A DNA stretch of 64,000 nucleotides, taken from positions 31,472,722 to 31,536,721 of the forward strand of contig OX291550.1 of NCBI GenBank assembly GCA_946406115.1, written 5' to 3'. The notes beneath the pieces were generated by a model. It was not told the DNA's origin. It did not search any database and was given only the letters and a program-made list of their open reading frames with translations. Origin of the DNA: Apoda limacodes (taxonomy: Eukaryota; Arthropoda; Insecta; Lepidoptera; Limacodidae). This document shows positions 1 through 10,173 of the stretch, piece after piece. Numbering within the stretch: the stretch's first letter is position 1; each line of letters starts with the position of its first letter. A program made the translations under genes and the position numbers.

Positions 1-639
1 TATGAGTTTTTTGAAACACTCGTAAACTGTAATACTTTTGTAAATAAATACAACGTGCAGCACTGACCGATGCGTGTGCGTGCATGACTGGTCTGGCATC
101 TACAAGTAACAGGGAGCGCAATAATATATAACGTCATCACTGCACGCGCGTGTGCGACGTTGCCGTTCCGCTACACACGCGCACGGACTCGGTTTCTCAG
201 TAGATACGTCACGCATTTGATCTGGCACCTTTCTTACAGTTTGAAACATTACAAATGGTTCGTGCGCACGTCACATCACGCCACACCGGCCTTGAGGGTA
301 AAAACCTTTTCATTAAGCCACTGACACATTAGGTTAGGCCAGTTGAGCTGCAGTCATATGCGGCTGGTGCAGCGCACTCCCATAAATAAGTATTTTTTAG
401 ATTTTATTCAAAATACTTTTAATTATAAATATAGCAGTCTACTACAAAAAACATTCCATACCCATACACTAAACTCAAAATTTGGTATAAAATATATCAA
501 CAAACACACAAATCTTCGTACAATTAATAAATATAATATTAATAAATATATATGTGTATATTGAAAATAATATTTCTTCGTTTATAACCCTCTCATGGAG
601 TTAAATTTTTGTGTTTGTACGATTTATGGACTAGGACTT

Positions 640-795
640 TATAAGTCACTAGGAGTTTTACTTTAAATAGTTGAGTTTGTTGCCGGTTGTTTTCGTCAGA
701 AATTAAAACATTGTTAAAATAGATTATATTGATAATTCAAAAGTGTTCTCATAAACCTAATTGAATAAATATTATTTGATTTGATTTTAATAAAA
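640..795 (+). mobile_element. 3' end of a LINE with (TTTGAT)n tail
   Basis: A 3'-UTR remnant without coding sequence. It shares an ordered set of short words with the better preserved LINE end at 18340-18496: a 'gagtttgttgccgg' block, a 'cagaaattaaaacattg' block, 'attcaaaagtg', and 'cctaattgaataaa' followed by a TTTGAT run. Orientation is plus. It lies downstream of the last mus308-like exon in the window and probably sits in one of that gene's introns. The 5' end is truncated and no target-site duplication could be fixed. Confidence 0.6.
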
Positions 796-988
796 AAGTA
801 TTTTTTATATTAATTATGTGATTTGAACAAAGTATGAGCGAAGGAAGTTCCAAGCGTTAGAGACGGTGGGAGATCTGTAGATTGCAATGATTACAATGAT
901 TAGAGACTCCATGTCAGACATGTGCCATCCGACATTATATTGTGATATATTTATTAAGTAGGTACCTAGGTAACGTACCTACACCTAC

Positions 989-1223
989 CTGATATTATGG
1001 GCAACAGACGCATTTCGATTTCTATAAAGACATTCCACAAACTATTTTCTAAGAGCTTTCTCTTTAGTATAAAAGCACATTCCCTTAATGAATTCATATA
1101 CCATGCAGTTTTTTGCAGAACACATTCAGTGAAAATCGTGTATTCTGGAGTGAAGGCCAACAGTTTTTGTAATTGGCTGAAATTATCTGGTGGGTTATCG
1201 GGCTCCAAGAGAGCTGCTCCTAT
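989..1223 (-). CDS. mus308: mus308/POLQ-like exon: end of exonuclease-like domain, start of polymerase domain
   Basis: Internal exon of a family A DNA polymerase, probably polymerase theta, which does microhomology-mediated end joining. It starts after a strong acceptor (pyrimidine-rich, ending ccgcag, AG at 1225-1224) and ends at CAG|GTAGGT. It encodes about 78 residues, opening with 'IGAALLEPDNPPDNF', which resembles the 'DPKVA.WLLDPDS' motif at the end of the exonuclease-like domain. It closes with 'LWNVFIEIEMRLLPIIS', matching the 'E.PL.PVLA.ME' helix that opens the polymerase part in this family. Phase is 0 in and 1 out; the entry phase fits the preceding exon at 1332-1455. The next exon is not visible between this one and the left edge. 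The plus-strand ORF opposite is a shadow. Confidence 0.7.
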
Positions 1224-1331
1224 CTGCGGAAGAATTAAAGTTTATCGGTTAACAATGCAAGTAGGTCTAGTACGTAGTACGTACTCGCACCTGCTCATTT
1301 GTATATTAAACTGTATTAATTTGACTTTAAC

Positions 1332-1455
1332 CTTAATGTCGTAAATGTCTCCGTGTTCATACAAATTTAATTCGAACAGAGACATTAAATAAATTAATAA
1401 ATCTTTGCCGTCATAACAAATTATTTGGAACTGTAGTAGTTGCTTAAAAATGTCC
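1332..1455 (-). CDS. mus308: mus308/POLQ-like exon: exonuclease-like domain
   Basis: A 124-base internal exon too short to show as a long ORF. The acceptor is tttgtttcag (AG at 1457-1456) and the donor is AAG|GTTAAA. With the single base needed to complete the codon from the previous exon, it reads about 41 residues including 'QIICYDGKDLLIYL' and ends '...GDIYDIK'. Spliced to the exon at 989-1223 this continues into 'IGAALLEPD'. The pattern corresponds to the Exo II and Exo III neighbourhood of family A polymerases, where proofreading enzymes carry catalytic Asp residues that polymerase theta has lost. Phase is 2 in and 0 out. I infer subfamily from the long disordered exon upstream; in insects the other family A enzyme, mitochondrial POLG, lacks one. 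Confidence 0.7.
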
Positions 1456-1591
1456 CTGAAACAAATAATGGGGTTAAATTAATAAATACCTATCTAGTGG
1501 TACTCTACTATATATACCTATAGGTCTTCATAGTTACATGATCATTTAAACGATGTAAGTCGTATGACGTTTTAAAGGATATTGAACTTAC

Positions 1592-1708
1592 TTGTATTCT
1601 GTTTTGTTTCCTTTAAAATAGAAAAGGTTATGTTGCGTATAAACCATAACGCCATCAGGAATACATTTATCGTCTGTATGATGATTATTGAGCTGGCAAA
1701 AATCATTT
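1592..1708 (-). CDS. mus308: mus308/POLQ-like exon: start of exonuclease-like domain
   Basis: A 117-base exon bounded by acceptor cgttttcag (AG at 1710-1709) and consensus donor CAA|GTAAGT. Its first base completes the codon left open by the long exon at 2784-4028, and the frame stays open throughout. It gives about 39 residues containing 'CIPDGVMVYTQHNLFYF', which resembles the first strand-turn-strand of the polymerase theta exonuclease-like domain, where an aromatic 'YF' follows a short hydrophobic strand. It leaves phase 2, matched by the exon at 1332-1455. The agreement of three successive introns is the main reason to trust these small exons. Confidence 0.65.
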
Positions 1709-1995
1709 CTGAAAACGATCAGAAACAGGTACGAAATTGATATATGCTGTTTAAATCAAATGAACGCGTAGCACAGTATTATGGTGATAAAGGAAATAAT
1801 AAAACTGGGTCTGCCTCTTATCGCTTACACAATGGTTGTGGACAACGAAGAGAGTTAGACGTGCTTAGAGCATAACCCACCTATATGAATTATATTTTCC
1901 CAAATTATGGGCAACCAAAATTAAATCTCCTTAAATCATGCAAGTAAATTGTGCGTAGACGCTCACAGCCGCTATCTGCCCAGAAGGTACCACAC

Positions 1996-2059
1996 ATGTG
2001 GCAGGTGGCAGGCAGGTGGCAGGCAGGTGGCAGGTGGCAGGTGGCAGGCAGGTGGCAGG
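1996..2059. repeat. GGCAGGT-type minisatellite
   Basis: About nine alternating GGCAGGT and GGCAGGCAGGT units in a row, inside an intron of the mus308-like gene. A second short tandem array, CTTACTG repeated about four times, lies at 2180-2212. Both are simple sequence and noncoding. Confidence 0.9.
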
Positions 2060-2305
2060 TATGACAGGTTTGAGCTTGCTAAATCTTTCTATTACCGATC
2101 ATTTGCGAAAATAAAGTGAGATTATTAGTAAGCTTTACGAAATATAACCTAACTGATAGTCGTCGTCGCTTTGGTCCACCTTGCTTACTGCTTACTGCTT
2201 ACTGCTTACTCAGTGCTTAGAAATACACATTTGATGAGATTTTACCCAATACCAAGTAAAAGTTACTATCCCATCCTGATTTACGTCTTACATATGCTAG
2301 TTACG

Positions 2306-2470
2306 TCAAGAGCTATCTAAGACGGCATAATATTCTGGATCTGCTCTTTCAATATACCACTTATCAGCTAGTAAGTAATATCCGACTTGTGCCATACTAT
2401 AATCCATATCTACTCGTAAAGCCACTTTAGATTTAGTTACTGCATCAGAAGCAGTGTTGCGGCGACTGTC
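2306..2470 (-). other. Unidentified 54-codon open stretch with protein-like composition
   Basis: Between two stops this minus-strand frame reads 54 codons without a clear start. It contains 'VDMDYSMAQVGYYLLADKWYIERADPEYYAVLD', given here only as a short motif description: acidic-aromatic, rich in Tyr, with a 'GYYLLADKWY' core. It lies in the intron between the long mus308-like exon and the next one. It joins neither neighbouring exon by obvious splice sites, and the spliced frame without it is already continuous. It could be a transposon scrap or an alternatively used exon. I do not recognise it. Confidence 0.3.
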
Positions 2471-2783
2471 TTACCCACCGGTCCAACATCACGATGTCGA
2501 GGCGTTTAAATATTAGTTGTGCATGGTTCAATGATCGTATAAAAAAAGACAACTCGAACTTAGAAACAAAAATGAAAGGTCTACTTATTGTCCACTGCGC
2601 TACGTCGCTTCTTTGTCGGATTTCTTTATTTTTAGAATAGATGAAAAACCAGTCACCGACAAGGCCCACGAAATAAGCAACTAGAAACATTCAAAAATTT
2701 AAATGCATTAATTTTTCGAGACAGCATTGCGGTATACTTTATATTATAACAGTCGCGAAGAAATTTAATTATAATAGACTCAC

Positions 2784-4028
2784 GTGTACACTAGTACTGC
2801 TGTAATTCCATTGTGTCCTTCATGTTGAACTGCGCTTAATGTTTCTTTAAGATTTTTTAATTCTACAGTACATATATTGTATTTTATATCTCTGAGAGGT
2901 AATTCAGCTTTCATAGGAGCAACAAACTTTTGTTTCATTTTATTTTTAGTAATTGCTTTGACTAGAGTTTTTTTTTCACATTCTATAGAATCTTCTGCTT
3001 TATTAATATCGTGTTCTGCAATTGTTGTTATTTTAGGTTTTTTGAACTTCATTATACCATTTTTGTTAGCTAACTGAGCTTGGACATTTTTTTTCTTAGT
3101 ATTTTTCTCTTTTTTTGAACACTTAGTAGTGTTGACATTTGTGCTGCTAAAATTTGTTTCCATGTTGTGTTTATGCAACGTTATTTTTTCTTCTTCTTCT
3201 TCAGATCCACTCATTGCGTAGTCAGTATGGGAACGGCTGACCTCTGTTATATTGCTTACAACAGAATTTAACCAATTTTTTACCATCTGAGTACACTTAG
3301 TTTCGCGGTAATTATCACAGGAATCGCTTAGCTTAGGTATTCCTATGATATATTTTTTCGTTGCGTTAATTTTATCAAAAGTATTGTGGATATTATCTGA
3401 ACTACCGATATCATTTTGATAATTTTTCAATACTAAACTTTTTTCATTTAAATGTGTTATTTCAGATTCGGAAAGATTATCAACATGAATATTGGACGTT
3501 AGTTTGTTTTGCTCGAATAACAGTACAGCCTTGTCGTCTACGTAAAAGTTTTCAGTAGTAATTTGGTTTGAAACAATATTGGCATTAGTTTGAACAGTAT
3601 CGACATATGGATCCTGATTACAGAAATTCTTTTCTTTTTCAAATTCAACTATCATCGGTGCCCTAATATCTTTGAATACTTCTGTATCAAACATGTTATC
3701 CCAATCAATATTGCTTGTTTTATTTTCTAATTTGTTTTGGTAGCAGTTAATAGAAATTTCTTTGTGGACTGAGTTTTTTTTATAAATATTACAAACGTTT
3801 CTTTTCTTGTCGATGCTATTTGCAGATATTGATTTTTTTCTTAAATAGTTGCTGCTATTTTGTGTTGTCTTACATTCTGCTAGTTTTGTGGGTTTTGCTG
3901 TTTCGTTCGTGTTTACTTCAGATGACAGCGATTCCACAAAGTAAAAAGGTAATGATTCATCTTCTGTATTTATTTTATCAATATTCAATTCGATATCTTT
4001 TCTTGGAACGAAAGGAGACTCTTCGAAT
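2784..4028 (-). CDS. mus308: mus308/POLQ-like long central exon (disordered linker)
   Basis: A 1245-base internal exon (415 codons) bounded by acceptor tttataacag (AG at 4030-4029) and donor GTGAGT (2783-2778). The exon is phase 2 on both sides, so its length is divisible by three. The protein is rich in Asn, Lys, Ser and Glu with an acidic run 'SEEEEEK' and basic patches such as 'KKEKNTKKKN', and has no recognisable domain for most of its length. Only the last 40 residues look folded and lead into the next exon. Polymerase theta has such a long poorly conserved linker between its helicase and polymerase halves, which fits this position. The in-frame start usually called at 3988 is TTG and is not a real start: the frame is open back to the splice site. 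Confidence 0.65.
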
Positions 4029-4489
4029 CTGTTATAAAATGTGTGATTAATTCAAATTATATTTTAACTGGCGACCTGACCCGAATTCGCACGGGTTCGC
4101 TACGGCCCGACTTTGCACACGTTCGCTAGGCGATATGCACAATTTTTAATATGTACCTACCCGTAATTATTATAAAGCCGAGAGGATGATGGTCATGCTT
4201 AGTGTCAAGTACCGTAGCCGTTACTATCTACGGTTGTTGTTTAACCGCAACAGTACATTGTGTATTAAGGATGGTAAACAGAAAATTACTATATAACGAG
4301 AGACTATTTAGAAGCCTAAGGTCGAAGGCTTTTATGACTTGAGTTTGTAATTCGTACCACCCGTTTTACACACGTTTTTTTATCATATTTGCGAGTATAA
4401 AAATAAAAATATAAAGTGTATAAATAAAAAAAGATCAGTGGCACCCGGGGCCTGCCGCGGTAAAGCTATTGCATTGAAGCGTTTTATTT

Positions 4490-4770
4490 AATAATTGTGA
4501 CAAACCTACAAGATTTTCGTTGTAGATAATAATATTGTCCACGTAAACTAATACACGCTTACCTAACAATTCCTACAATACCGTATTCATGGTCTTTTGA
4601 AAGAAAAATTGGCTCGACTTCATGCCGAACGGTAATACATTAAATTCCCAAACAGTAGAATACCTACCTCCTAAACATATGAACGCGGTTTTATGTTTAT
4701 CGCTTTCATCCAATTCAAGTTGAAAAAATCCTGAATTTAAGACTAACTCGCAAAAGTATTTCCTTTCGTA
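4490..4770 (-). pseudogene. Ty3/gypsy reverse transcriptase fragment
   Basis: A minus-strand remnant that does not show as a long ORF because it carries a stop. It has the order of motifs of gypsy-type RT: 'FFQLELDESDKHKTAF', then 'LPFGMKSSQFFFQ', then 'VLVYVDNIII'. The active-site motif, normally Y-x-D-D, reads YVDN, so the second catalytic Asp is replaced by Asn. About 95 residues survive. No LTR, gag or integrase was seen next to it. It lies just upstream of the long mus308-like exon, so probably in an intron. Confidence 0.75.
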
Positions 4771-5306
4771 GACTTAATTCACCTGCTTAAGTCACCTAGG
4801 TGCATTAAGTCACACAAATAGTATACCTTATGCGTATCTAAGCAACACTGTTTGTAAATAAGTCGAAAATAAAAGTTCTATCTCTAATATATAAGTCAAT
4901 GTTCTATCTACATTGTTGATACTGCTATTTTTCCTCAAGTTTCCAAGAAACTGCACTCTGCGTGGCTCGTTTAGTCACAGGTTATATACACGTTAAGGTT
5001 CAACTAGTCGCGGGCTCGAACTCACTCGTGGACGCGGCCAAAAAGCACGCTGTCTCACCTAGTATCGTGTCTAAAAGAGATAGAATCAGTTATAAGAAAT
5101 AAGCAGATTTGTATATTTTTGGGCAATATCCTACCTATATTTCTCAATAATGTAATAAGCTATATCAAACGTAATATATTACTTTGCCACTAGTACTATG
5201 GAACTGGCTCTCTATTCCATCACACGTCTCTAACTCCTCTAACTTTCGACTATTTTCTTTGACACAACCTAACATAATAAATAAAGATTGTTTATTTATT
5301 TATGTG

Positions 5307-5453
5307 CTTGACCCTGTCCGACTCGCACTTGACCCTGTCCGACTCGCACTTGAACCTGTCCGACTCGCACATTACCCTGTCCGACTCGCACTTGAACCTG
5401 TCCGACTCGCACATTACCCTGTCCGACTCGCACTTGATCCTGTCCGACTCGCC
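5307..5453. repeat. 21-bp minisatellite, seven copies, inside a lepidopteran repeat
   Basis: Seven head-to-tail units of 21 bases built around CCTGTCCGACTCGCA, differing mainly in the first four bases (cttg or catt). Because 21 is divisible by three, all frames stay open on both strands, which produces false ORFs. The sequence that follows to about 5545 (ccccggcgtttgcataacaac, then a block reading aaaatcggtttacccttattgcgc) is the reverse complement of the repeat unit found three times at 59904-60250. Confidence 0.92.
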
Positions 5454-6186
5454 CTTTTTTTCTTTCTCAGAAACCTTCCCCGGCGTTTGCATAACAACTT
5501 ACCAAAATTTCATTAAAATCGGTTTACCCTTATTGCGCGGTAGTATATTTGACATCTCAATCTGTCCTAGAATTAAAATCCCATCTCCAACCTCCCTGTA
5601 CTACTCATCATCGCCATATACTAAGAAAAACACAAACACAGTGCCGAAGTCTGCCGAACTGAAACGACGTTAGACGATTGTTAGGTTTTTTACGTTACGG
5701 ATTTCGTTACGGAATTTCTTGATTCGGTCTCCGCGCTCCAACCCGCGATACTCAGCGCCCGCGTTAAAAGCTTTGCAATAGCTTAAAAACTCACTTAAAC
5801 ACAATCGTCTTAGCCTGAATTTGTCTTTGTGACATCACAACCAACAGCGATTATATTGTCCAAAGATATATTTTCAGTCGTTAAATGATTGAGAATTGCC
5901 CTTTCAATTTCTTACAATAGTATAGTAGATACTGGAACCTCAAACCCAAAACAAACAGAACATTGGATGGAACATTTACTTCCACTAGTAACTCTACTTT
6001 TCTTTGTCCCTTAACTAACTATTAGTTTCGTCTCACTAGCTCGGAATGGCTAACTTTGTCGTTTAAAATCTGATTAAATCTGCGTGGAAAAGTCTACTTT
6101 ATCCGCTTGCGTGCAAAAGGTTTTTATTTTTAATCTACAAAAACAACATAATGAAACCGTCCGAAATGCGGTTTGTCCTTACTACT

Positions 6187-7816
6187 TTATACATTAGTTG
6201 GTGGTCCATATTTAGATAGCTGCCTACGAATCGGTCTGAAAATAAGGAAATTTCTCTTTATAAAATCAACATATTTTGTGCGGAATTTTACATCACGACG
6301 CATCCAGCGCTCCATGGACAATACCCTTTTTTCGGCTATTTTCCTGGAGTCACTCAGGTGCGGACGAGGGGCTAGTAAAGGCGACTGCCGTTTTTTCACT
6401 CGACTCGCACTCGTCATCGACTGGTCAAAAAGGGGGCTCTGCTATTTTCCAAAAACGCTGAAGGCAGTCAGCGAGCGAGTGTCCCACCTGCAACAACAAA
6501 GCCGTAGACGCCTGAGCGGGGAGAGAATATGCTAGGCCCATAATAACAGAACAGAGATCAGTCGGAATAGCGACCAACCCACCTGGCTGGAGCACGATGG
6601 CTTTGTCCAATCTGATCAATCCCAGGATTTCAGCCCCAAGCAGAAGCTCCTCAGAACTAGACAGGTGGAATCCAGCATCAGCCAACTGCAGACCGGACGA
6701 AAGATGCAGTACATCCGTCGGCAGGGGCATCTGAGAGTGATGACCCAAAATATCCTTCAGGACGACAGCTCTTAGATGATACCGTAAACTAGGATGGAGT
6801 AAAGAGGAAAAGAAAAACGAAACTGTACCTACAACGTTTGTCCACCCGAAGACCTCCAACTCCAGAAATCCTAAAACTCCGCGAATTGACCTGCAAACGT
6901 AGACGCTTCAACAGCCGCAGCGACATAACTCCTAAGCGCCTAAGTCCAAAACGGCGCGCACAACAAAGCCTGGACCACGCAGTCAGTGTACACGAACCTG
7001 CGGGGTGGGCAAAATTATTGTAACAGGTGGTGGAGAGGTTGGTTAAGCGGATGCTACAAGTCAAAGGGCATAGGCCCGACCCGAGCGCCGTACTTGGGCC
7101 CCGGGGCTCCAGTGGTTCATCTTGCCCCAATCTGGAAGCCGCATAATTATACGGGTCCCACTCGGGCACAGGTGGTAGCCGAAACGCGCGCGCAATTGGC
7201 GGCACGCGATAGCTACGACTTCCTGTTCTTAACTCGCGACTAACGCGAGGACGCTCCGCGGTAGGCAGTGAAAGCAGCTCGAACGCCTGCTCCGCAATAC
7301 CTACCTGAGCGGACGGGGCACGAGAGGATGGTGACTTACTTAAATGGCCGTCCCGCTGGCTCACCTGCTGTAAGCGGGGCAGAGAAGGCTGGTGACGCAC
7401 TGGGGACGGGGGTAACTGGGTTCGATTCGGTGGTGACGAACCCCCGCCCATGCGAGCCAATGACGCGCCTACATCAGCCCACCGAGGACTATCCAATCGG
7501 TTGGGCATACACAAAATAGGGTGGTGACGACCGCACAGGGCGAACACGGCCGCGATTGTTAACAATCTTTGGCCAGATGTGTCGACATTATTTTAAGGGG
7601 GCGAAACGACCCGGGGCCTCGCGAAAAACTATGACGAGGCTGTTGACGTGGTCCGGACGGGGCCAAAAGTCGTGACGGTCCCGGTAGCGGCCCGGTGGGC
7701 AGGTTCTCCAATTTCCTGCTCTTATCTTCTAAAAAGGTCACCAAAATGTCGAAGGTAGGTATGCGACATCGAATCACCTCTGTGTAATTGTTCGAAACGG
7801 GCCTTGACGACATCAT
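6187..7816 (-). pseudogene. BEL/Pao LTR retrotransposon remnant: gag end, protease, start of RT
   Basis: A decayed minus-strand polyprotein in several frames. At 7760-7816 'IPTFDILVTFLEDKSRKLE' matches the C-terminal part of BEL/Pao Gag. At about 6790-7010 and on to 6430 come pieces of the retropepsin region, including 'GLQLADAGFHLSSSEELLLGAEI', typical of this superfamily, and 'LQRFWKIAEPPF'. At 6187-6417 'DSRKIAEKRVLSMERWMRRD' corresponds to the conserved segment before the RT palm. Frameshifts near 6840 and 6425 separate the blocks. The 7020-7560 part is GC-rich, and no zinc knuckle could be confirmed there. No LTRs were identified. It is much more GC-rich than its surroundings. Confidence 0.8.
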
Positions 7817-8385
7817 CGTGCAATTTATTCACCACAATGTGTAATAATAAAAACGACCACCACAGGAAAATTTAACCCCTTAAGGGCCTTAGTCACAACA
7901 AAAATATGTTTAATTAAGTCCGATGACAGCTGTGGAGTTTTTAAAATGTGTTCTCATATCGTTTTGTAAGCAACTCTAGAGCTTTTCGTTCCCTCATCGT
8001 TTGTATCCGTAATATCTAAATGCCTTACTAAACCCAGGGGCTCATCCCTGAGTGACATAAATAAATAGCATAATTTTTGTGATTTGGAAAAGTTCTCAGT
8101 AAACACTTAATAGATAATTTATTATAGTTTCTTAAATTATTGAATACAAAAATAATAAATAAGTTTTAAGAATACATAATTTTAAAATTAGTGTAGTGCA
8201 AATTCGGAACGCACCTTAAAAAAAGAAAAAAAAAGAAACATTTATTTGGAATTACGTAGTTTGAACATTATTTTGGTTGTTCTTACTATATAAACATATT
8301 ACTTTTACAAAATAAACTTAAAGTTAATAATCAAAAACATGAGTATCGGTGCCGTAGAATACCTAAGTTTACCAGCGAATAATAG

Positions 8386-8725
8386 GTAAGTAAGTAAGTA
8401 AGTACCTCTGAGCGTGCGATTTGTTGACTAGGTAAGTAAGTAAGTACATCTGAGCTTGCGATTTGTTGACTAGGTAAGTAAGTAAGTACATCTGAGCTTG
8501 CGATTTGTTGACTAGGTAAGTAAGTAAGTACATCTGAGCTTGCGATTTGTTGACTAGGTAAGTAAGTAAGTACATCTGAGCTTGCGATTTGTTGACTAGG
8601 TAAGTAAGTAAGTACATCTGAGCTTGCGATTTGTTGACTAGGTAAGTAAGTAAGTACATCTGAGCTTGCGATTTGTTGACTAGGTAAGTAAGTAAGTACA
8701 TCTGAGCTTGCGATTTGTTGACTAG
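8386..8725. repeat. 42-bp minisatellite, eight copies
   Basis: Eight head-to-tail units of 42 bases: four GTAA repeats, then a 27-base block running from 'catctgagcttgcg' to 'ttgttgactag'. Seven copies are essentially identical; the first differs in two places (cctctgagcgtgcg). The unit length is a multiple of three, so 124-139 codon ORFs appear on the minus strand; they are artefacts. There are no variable spacers, so it is not CRISPR-like. Near-identity points to recent expansion. Confidence 0.95.
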
Positions 8726-9159
8726 GCACATGGAGACATACAAAAGGCACTCAACCTATTTCAGAGACTAATAATGTTGTTATCAATACTTAATTAAACT
8801 ATTCAAAATAAGTATACTTGTTCCATTCATAACTAATTTAACACTAATCATTGTTTTTCTTGTATCTTGTATATTTTTCCTTGTAGATGAAAAATTGGGA
8901 TTGTTTTTTGGGTTTCGTGCCTTAGAATCCCTCGCTTTGCTTAGGAATCATACGACGGATACATACGTCAGGACCATTCGCGTAGATCGGGGTTGCCTCC
9001 CGGTGCCGCCGGTGCCGCCGCCGCCGGTGTCTTCGCGACGACGCAGCTCATACATTCTATTTTGATTTTGTTCTGTAAACAAATGGAAATCTAATGATTT
9101 GCGGAATTAAGTCAACTTCCCCATTAAGGTGCTGTCGCCTGTCGTCGCATCATCCCCGT

Positions 9160-9640
9160 AGCCAAATGGCAAAAACCGGAACCCTTATGGATTCGTCATG
9201 TCTGTCTGTCCGTCCGTATGTCACAGCCACTTTTTTCCGAAACTATAGGTAAGAACTATACTGTTGAAATTTGGTAAGTAGATGTATTCTGTGAACCGCA
9301 TTAAGATTTTCACACAAAAAAGGAAAAAAAAAAAAATTTGGGGGTTCCCCATACTGAGAACTGAACCTCAAAAATTTTTGTCACCAAACCCATACTATGG
9401 ATAGGTCTTCAAAAATTATATTGAGGTTTCTAATATAATTTTTTTCCTGAATAGTTTGCGCGAGAGACATTTCCAAAGTGGTAAAATGTGTGTCCCTCTC
9501 TCCTATAACTTCTAAAATAAGAGAATGATAAAACTAAAAAAGAATATTTGATGTACATTACCACGCAAACTTCCACCGCAAATTGGTTTGAACGAGATCT
9601 AGTAAGTACTTTTTTTTAATACGTCATAAATCGTAAACCG
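9160..9640 (+). repeat. Abundant lepidopteran interspersed repeat (CCGAAACTAT... family)
   Basis: A 480-base stretch starting with 'tggcaaaaaccggaaccc' and 'gtctgtctgtccgtccg', followed by conserved blocks such as 'agaactatactgttgaaa', 'ggttccccatactgag' and 'tagtttgcgcgagagaca', and ending at 'aatacgtcataaatcg'. I recognise this order of blocks as a very common noncoding lepidopteran repeat. Other copies normally continue into a GAGTCGGACTCGCAC end, which is missing here, so this copy is 3'-truncated. Just before it, at 9002-9027, is a short CCGCCG-type simple repeat. Confidence 0.75.
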
Positions 9641-10080
9641 CAATTTACGTTTCATTCAATCAACTCAAAGTGTTTGGTAAATGGTGTATACTCCCGTTAC
9701 GTGCGTGTGCACCATATATCATATGAATACTATGCCGATGTCAGAAGGTGGAAATTGTGAACTGTGTAAATTGACCAATTTACATACAAACTAAATCAAT
9801 GTTTTCACTTTATTTTTTGCACAACCCTAACTTTAGTCATACGTACGTCATTACACGCCACGGCATAAAAATCTCTTAGGTATCTATGAGAGCCTAGTAC
9901 TTTGCCTTTTAGCGCGCGCGGGTCGAATGAAAATGTAAACTTAAATTTACTTTAGGTAATAAACTAACAAATGAACTATGAACTGTCAGTGTTGTTTGTT
10001 TACAAACACTTTCAAATACCTTTTTATTCGTGAAATATTAGTTTCTTATTAGGTTTTAATCTCTTTGGTGTTAACAAATA

Positions 10081-10173
10081 TGAATCGCAAGCCAAGACGC
10101 AAGTGCGAGGTGTGTTATGCGTCGAAGAAAAACAGTGACATATTTTAGCCAGATTTCCGTTAGACGTAGATCG
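10081..10173 (+). pseudogene. Possible THAP-type zinc-finger first exon, frameshifted
   Basis: An ATG at 10081 opens 'MNRKPRRKCEVCYASKKNSDIF', a C-x2-C pair in a basic context, followed by a stop. In another frame the next bases read 'RFPLDVDR' and then run into a donor-like GTATGT at about 10173. C-x2-C followed by 'F.RFP.D..R' is the start of a THAP DNA-binding domain. The rest (a Trp, then a C and H pair) would have to lie in a following exon, which I did not find. The reading needs one frameshift, so it is either a pseudogene or a sequence error. This is a weak call based on a short motif. Confidence 0.3.

Noticed and set aside
1..600. Further mus308-like exon near the left edge
   Set aside because: No frame with polymerase motifs or suitable splice sites could be found on the minus strand.
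997..1344. Plus-strand 115-codon ORF
   Set aside because: Opposite strand of the mus308-like exons, which have matched splice sites and conserved motifs.
5184..5673. ORFs on both strands over the 21-base repeat
   Set aside because: Same artefact: no start context, all frames open, protein is only the repeat.
6173..7519. Several plus-strand ORFs in the GC-rich island
   Set aside because: Antisense to BEL/Pao gag-protease remnants; GC-rich sequence has few stops.
6789..7565. 258-codon minus-strand ORF as an independent gene
   Set aside because: Its end overlaps the BEL/Pao protease region and the rest has no recognisable domain; treated as part of the remnant.
8386..8725. CRISPR array
   Set aside because: No variable spacers; units are directly adjacent and identical; eukaryotic genome.
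8331..8750. Two overlapping minus-strand ORFs of 124-139 codons with repeated 'VNKSQAQMYLLTYL' or 'PSQQIASSDVLTYL'
   Set aside because: They are the 42-base minisatellite read through; unit length divisible by three keeps all frames open.
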